Below, piece by piece: positions 62,783 through 64,000 of a DNA stretch of 64,000 bases. The translations under genes and the position numbers were made by a program. The stretch comes from Mucilaginibacter sp. dw_454. GTDB taxonomy: Bacteria; Bacteroidota; Bacteroidia; Sphingobacteriales; Sphingobacteriaceae. The stretch lies in assembly GCF_018449775.1 (NCBI RefSeq), contig NZ_JAAVVB010000004.1, positions 1 to 64,000 of the forward strand, read 5' to 3'. Position 1 is the stretch's first letter. The number at the start of each line of letters is the position of its first letter. The notes below the pieces were generated by a model that was not told the origin of the DNA, did no database searches, and saw only the letters and a list, made by a program, of their open reading frames with translations.

Positions 62783-62810
62783 AAAAAAAGCCCACCTCTC
62801 GGTGAGCTTT
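62783..62810 (-). terminator. Terminator attached to the tRNA fragment
   Basis: Read on the minus strand, AAAGCTCACC, loop GAGA and GGTGGGCTTT form a hairpin (one G-U pair), followed by TTTTAT. It directly follows the 3' end of the tRNA fragment. In the plus direction the stem has a C-A mismatch and no T-run, so it belongs to the tRNA. Confidence 0.8.
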
Positions 62811-62811
62811 A

Positions 62812-62853
62812 TGGATAATATCGGAGTCGAACCGATGACCTCTTGCATGCCAT
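62812..62853 (-). other. 3' fragment of a tRNA gene (probably tRNA-Ala-GGC), att-like scar
   Basis: Read on the minus strand: anticodon loop ATGGCAT (anticodon GGC), 3' anticodon stem GCAAG, variable AGGTC, T stem ATCGG, T loop TTCGACT, T stem CCGAT, acceptor ATTATCC and A. Everything 5' of the anticodon loop is missing, and the upstream bases do not pair. A break at the anticodon loop is typical of attachment sites used by tyrosine recombinases in tRNA genes. The original terminator lies to its left, so the foreign side is to the right. Confidence 0.75.
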
Positions 62854-63175
62854 GGGGCTTTCAATGTAACTTCAGATAAACCGGGGATCAGCAAAAGGGG
62901 AATAATAAAAGTAGCGTAGAAGCTAATAGACACCGGGTGTTCAAGCTCTTTCAATAAAACAGACGAGTTTCGTTTGAATTTAATTATAAAAGCAATAGAA
63001 AGAATGATGAATAATATTATGGCTATTCAACCAATAATTTTACTGATCTTAAAATCTAAATGCCAAAGTTCATTAGCCAGCCGCCATGCGAAACTAAGGC
63101 CTGAAAGGCCCATTACCGCACCGAAGATACTGACCAGTAAAAATTCCAAAGCGGGGTTCGATTATTATTTTCCAT
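62854..63175 (-). pseudogene. Truncated TehA/SLAC1-family transporter pseudogene
   Basis: Minus-strand reading from the ATG at 63175 gives MENNNRTP, then a one-base frameshift into ALEFLLVSIFGAVMGLSGLS and FAWRLANELW. An in-frame TGA follows (IIG*IAII), and then KELEHPVSISFYATFIIPLL. The GLSGLSFAWR and HPVxxxF blocks match the first three helices of TehA-type tellurite-resistance/anion channels. The frame then runs straight into the tRNA fragment, so about two thirds of the gene is missing. It lies 26 bp after the hydrolase stop on the same strand. Confidence 0.75.
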
Positions 63176-63201
63176 AATGATTTGTATTAAATGATGCTTT
63201 A

Positions 63202-64000
63202 TTATTTAGGGAGCTTTGCCATAAATTTTAAAATATCCTGCCCAATCTCTTTGCCATGTGTTTCCAGGGCAAAGTGGCCGGTATCATAAAATTTTACGGT
63301 CGTATTGGGGTCATCTTTTTTAAATCCTTCGGCACCCGGAGGAGAAAAATAAGGATCTTTGTCTCCCCATACCGCCAATATCGGCGGCTTACGGTCACGG
63401 AAATATTTCTGGAAGACCGGGTACAATTTGATGTTGGTACGGTAATCCAGTAAAAGGTCCAGCTGCTTTTCTACATTGCCGGGGCGGTCCATTAATTGCT
63501 GGTCCTGGAAGATTCCGTCAGGAGACACCAATGATTTATCAGTTACGCCCTCATGATACTGGAAATTAGTACCTTCAGGTGTAAAGAATGCTCTCACTTT
63601 ATCACGGTTTTCCTGCGTGTCATGTTCCCAATAAGCTTTGACCAAGCCGTGGCTCCAGTCCAGCAAGCCCTGCTCGTAAGCATTACCATTTTGCGTAATG
63701 ATACCCGTGATCCGGTCAGGATTTTTCACGGCAAGTCTTAAACCTACGGGCGCGCCGTAGTCGAAGATGTAAATCGTGAAACGTTTCAGGGTCAGCTCAT
63801 CGATAAAGCCCTGCATGGTATTGGCAATATTGTCAAATGTGTATGCGTAATTCTCTCGTGCAGGTGCATCCGAAAAGCCAAAACCAGGCATGTCTGGTGC
63901 GATCACATGATATTTTTTACTCAAAACAGGGATCAGGTTCCTGAACATAAAAGAGGATGTAGGATACCCGTGCATGAGTAAAATTACAGGCGCATCTTTA
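63202..64000 (-). CDS. Alpha/beta hydrolase, epoxide hydrolase/haloalkane dehalogenase-like (5' end outside the window)
   Basis: The frame stays open to the window edge (DAPVILL before MHGYPTSS), so the start lies beyond 64000. HGYPTSSFMFRNLIP is the oxyanion region and IAPDMPGFGFSDAP the next conserved strand. The nucleophile elbow has Asp (IFDYGAPVG) instead of Ser. The C-terminal base is His in DTGHFALETHG, with an acid in VWGDKDPYF. Asp nucleophiles mark epoxide hydrolases and dehalogenases. Substrate unknown. It lies on the probable foreign side of the tRNA scar. Confidence 0.85.
   Translation of the reverse strand, partial: KDAPVILLMHGYPTSSFMFRNLIPVLSKKYHVIAPDMPGFGFSDAPARENYAYTFDNIANTMQGFIDELTLKRFTIYIFDYGAPVGLRLAVKNPDRITGIITQNGNAYEQGLLDWSHGLVKAYWEHDTQENRDKVRAFFTPEGTNFQYHEGVTDKSLVSPDGIFQDQQLMDRPGNVEKQLDLLLDYRTNIKLYPVFQKYFRDRKPPILAVWGDKDPYFSPPGAEGFKKDDPNTTVKFYDTGHFALETHGKEIGQDILKFMAKLPK

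Noticed and set aside
62679..62954. 91-codon minus-strand frame over the tRNA fragment
   Set aside because: It is a chimeric reading from the TehA remnant through the tRNA fragment into the antisense of the DUF5686 gene, not a real gene.

Overview
The window looks like a chromosome segment from a member of the Bacteroidota, most likely Sphingobacteriaceae (Mucilaginibacter/Pedobacter-like). This is inferred from gene content and signals, because no database search was possible. Supporting signs are -7 promoter boxes of the TAnnTTTG type, A-rich starts without clear Shine-Dalgarno sequences, many signal peptides ending in A-Q, and families typical of the phylum: DUF5686 with a CarboxypepD_reg domain, GLPGLI, GxGYxYP, OMP beta-barrel_3, the BlaI/M56 pair, and separate parE and parC.

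Layout. 0-0.2 kb: two tandem leftward promoters for something outside the window. 0.3-9.6 kb: housekeeping genes (rRNA cytosine methyltransferase, GH130 phosphorylase, trhO, a DUF5686 protein, kbl, pheS followed by a degenerate Rieske-like lipoprotein). 9.6-14.9 kb: TetR and XRE regulators, a lipoprotein, DoxX, an acid phosphatase, an aldose epimerase and a methyltransferase. 15-25.3 kb: topoisomerase IV (parC, then parE 3.6 kb away), CotH-like lipoprotein, cdd, ftcD. 25.4-31.8 kb: an ABC transporter/YtrA-type GntR operon with a recognisable operator, then an outer-membrane barrel plus GLPGLI pair. 31.9-35 kb: a secreted hydrolase and a ClC-CBS transporter.

35.3-42.2 kb: six tandem paralogous secreted proteins of about 371 residues, the most striking gene cluster here. 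42.6-43.7 kb: a DACNV/diadenylate-cyclase-like protein behind an unusually structured promoter region. 43.9-49.6 kb: a probable fucose locus (GH95 fucosidase, GxGYxYP protein, FucP-type symporter). 49.7-55.1 kb: BlaI repressor, M56 (BlaR1-like) protease, a small secreted protein and a TonB-receptor-like barrel. The small gene seems to have been created by a tandem duplication of about 538 bp spanning the M56 3' end and the start of the barrel gene. 55.2-62.8 kb: basic secretory protein, DUF1772 protein, xylA with a divergent LacI regulator, a TMEM175-type channel and a second DUF5686 protein.

62.8-64 kb: a 42-nt 3' fragment of a tRNA (anticodon loop to discriminator base, probably Ala-GGC) with its terminator, fused to a frameshifted and truncated TehA/SLAC1-type pseudogene, then a partial alpha/beta hydrolase. 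This looks like one edge of an integrated or rearranged segment extending to the right. Intergenic spaces also carry many REP-like palindromes in several families (TCATTGCGAG, TCATTCTGAG, TCATCGTGAG). No intact insertion sequence, CRISPR array, rRNA or complete tRNA was found.
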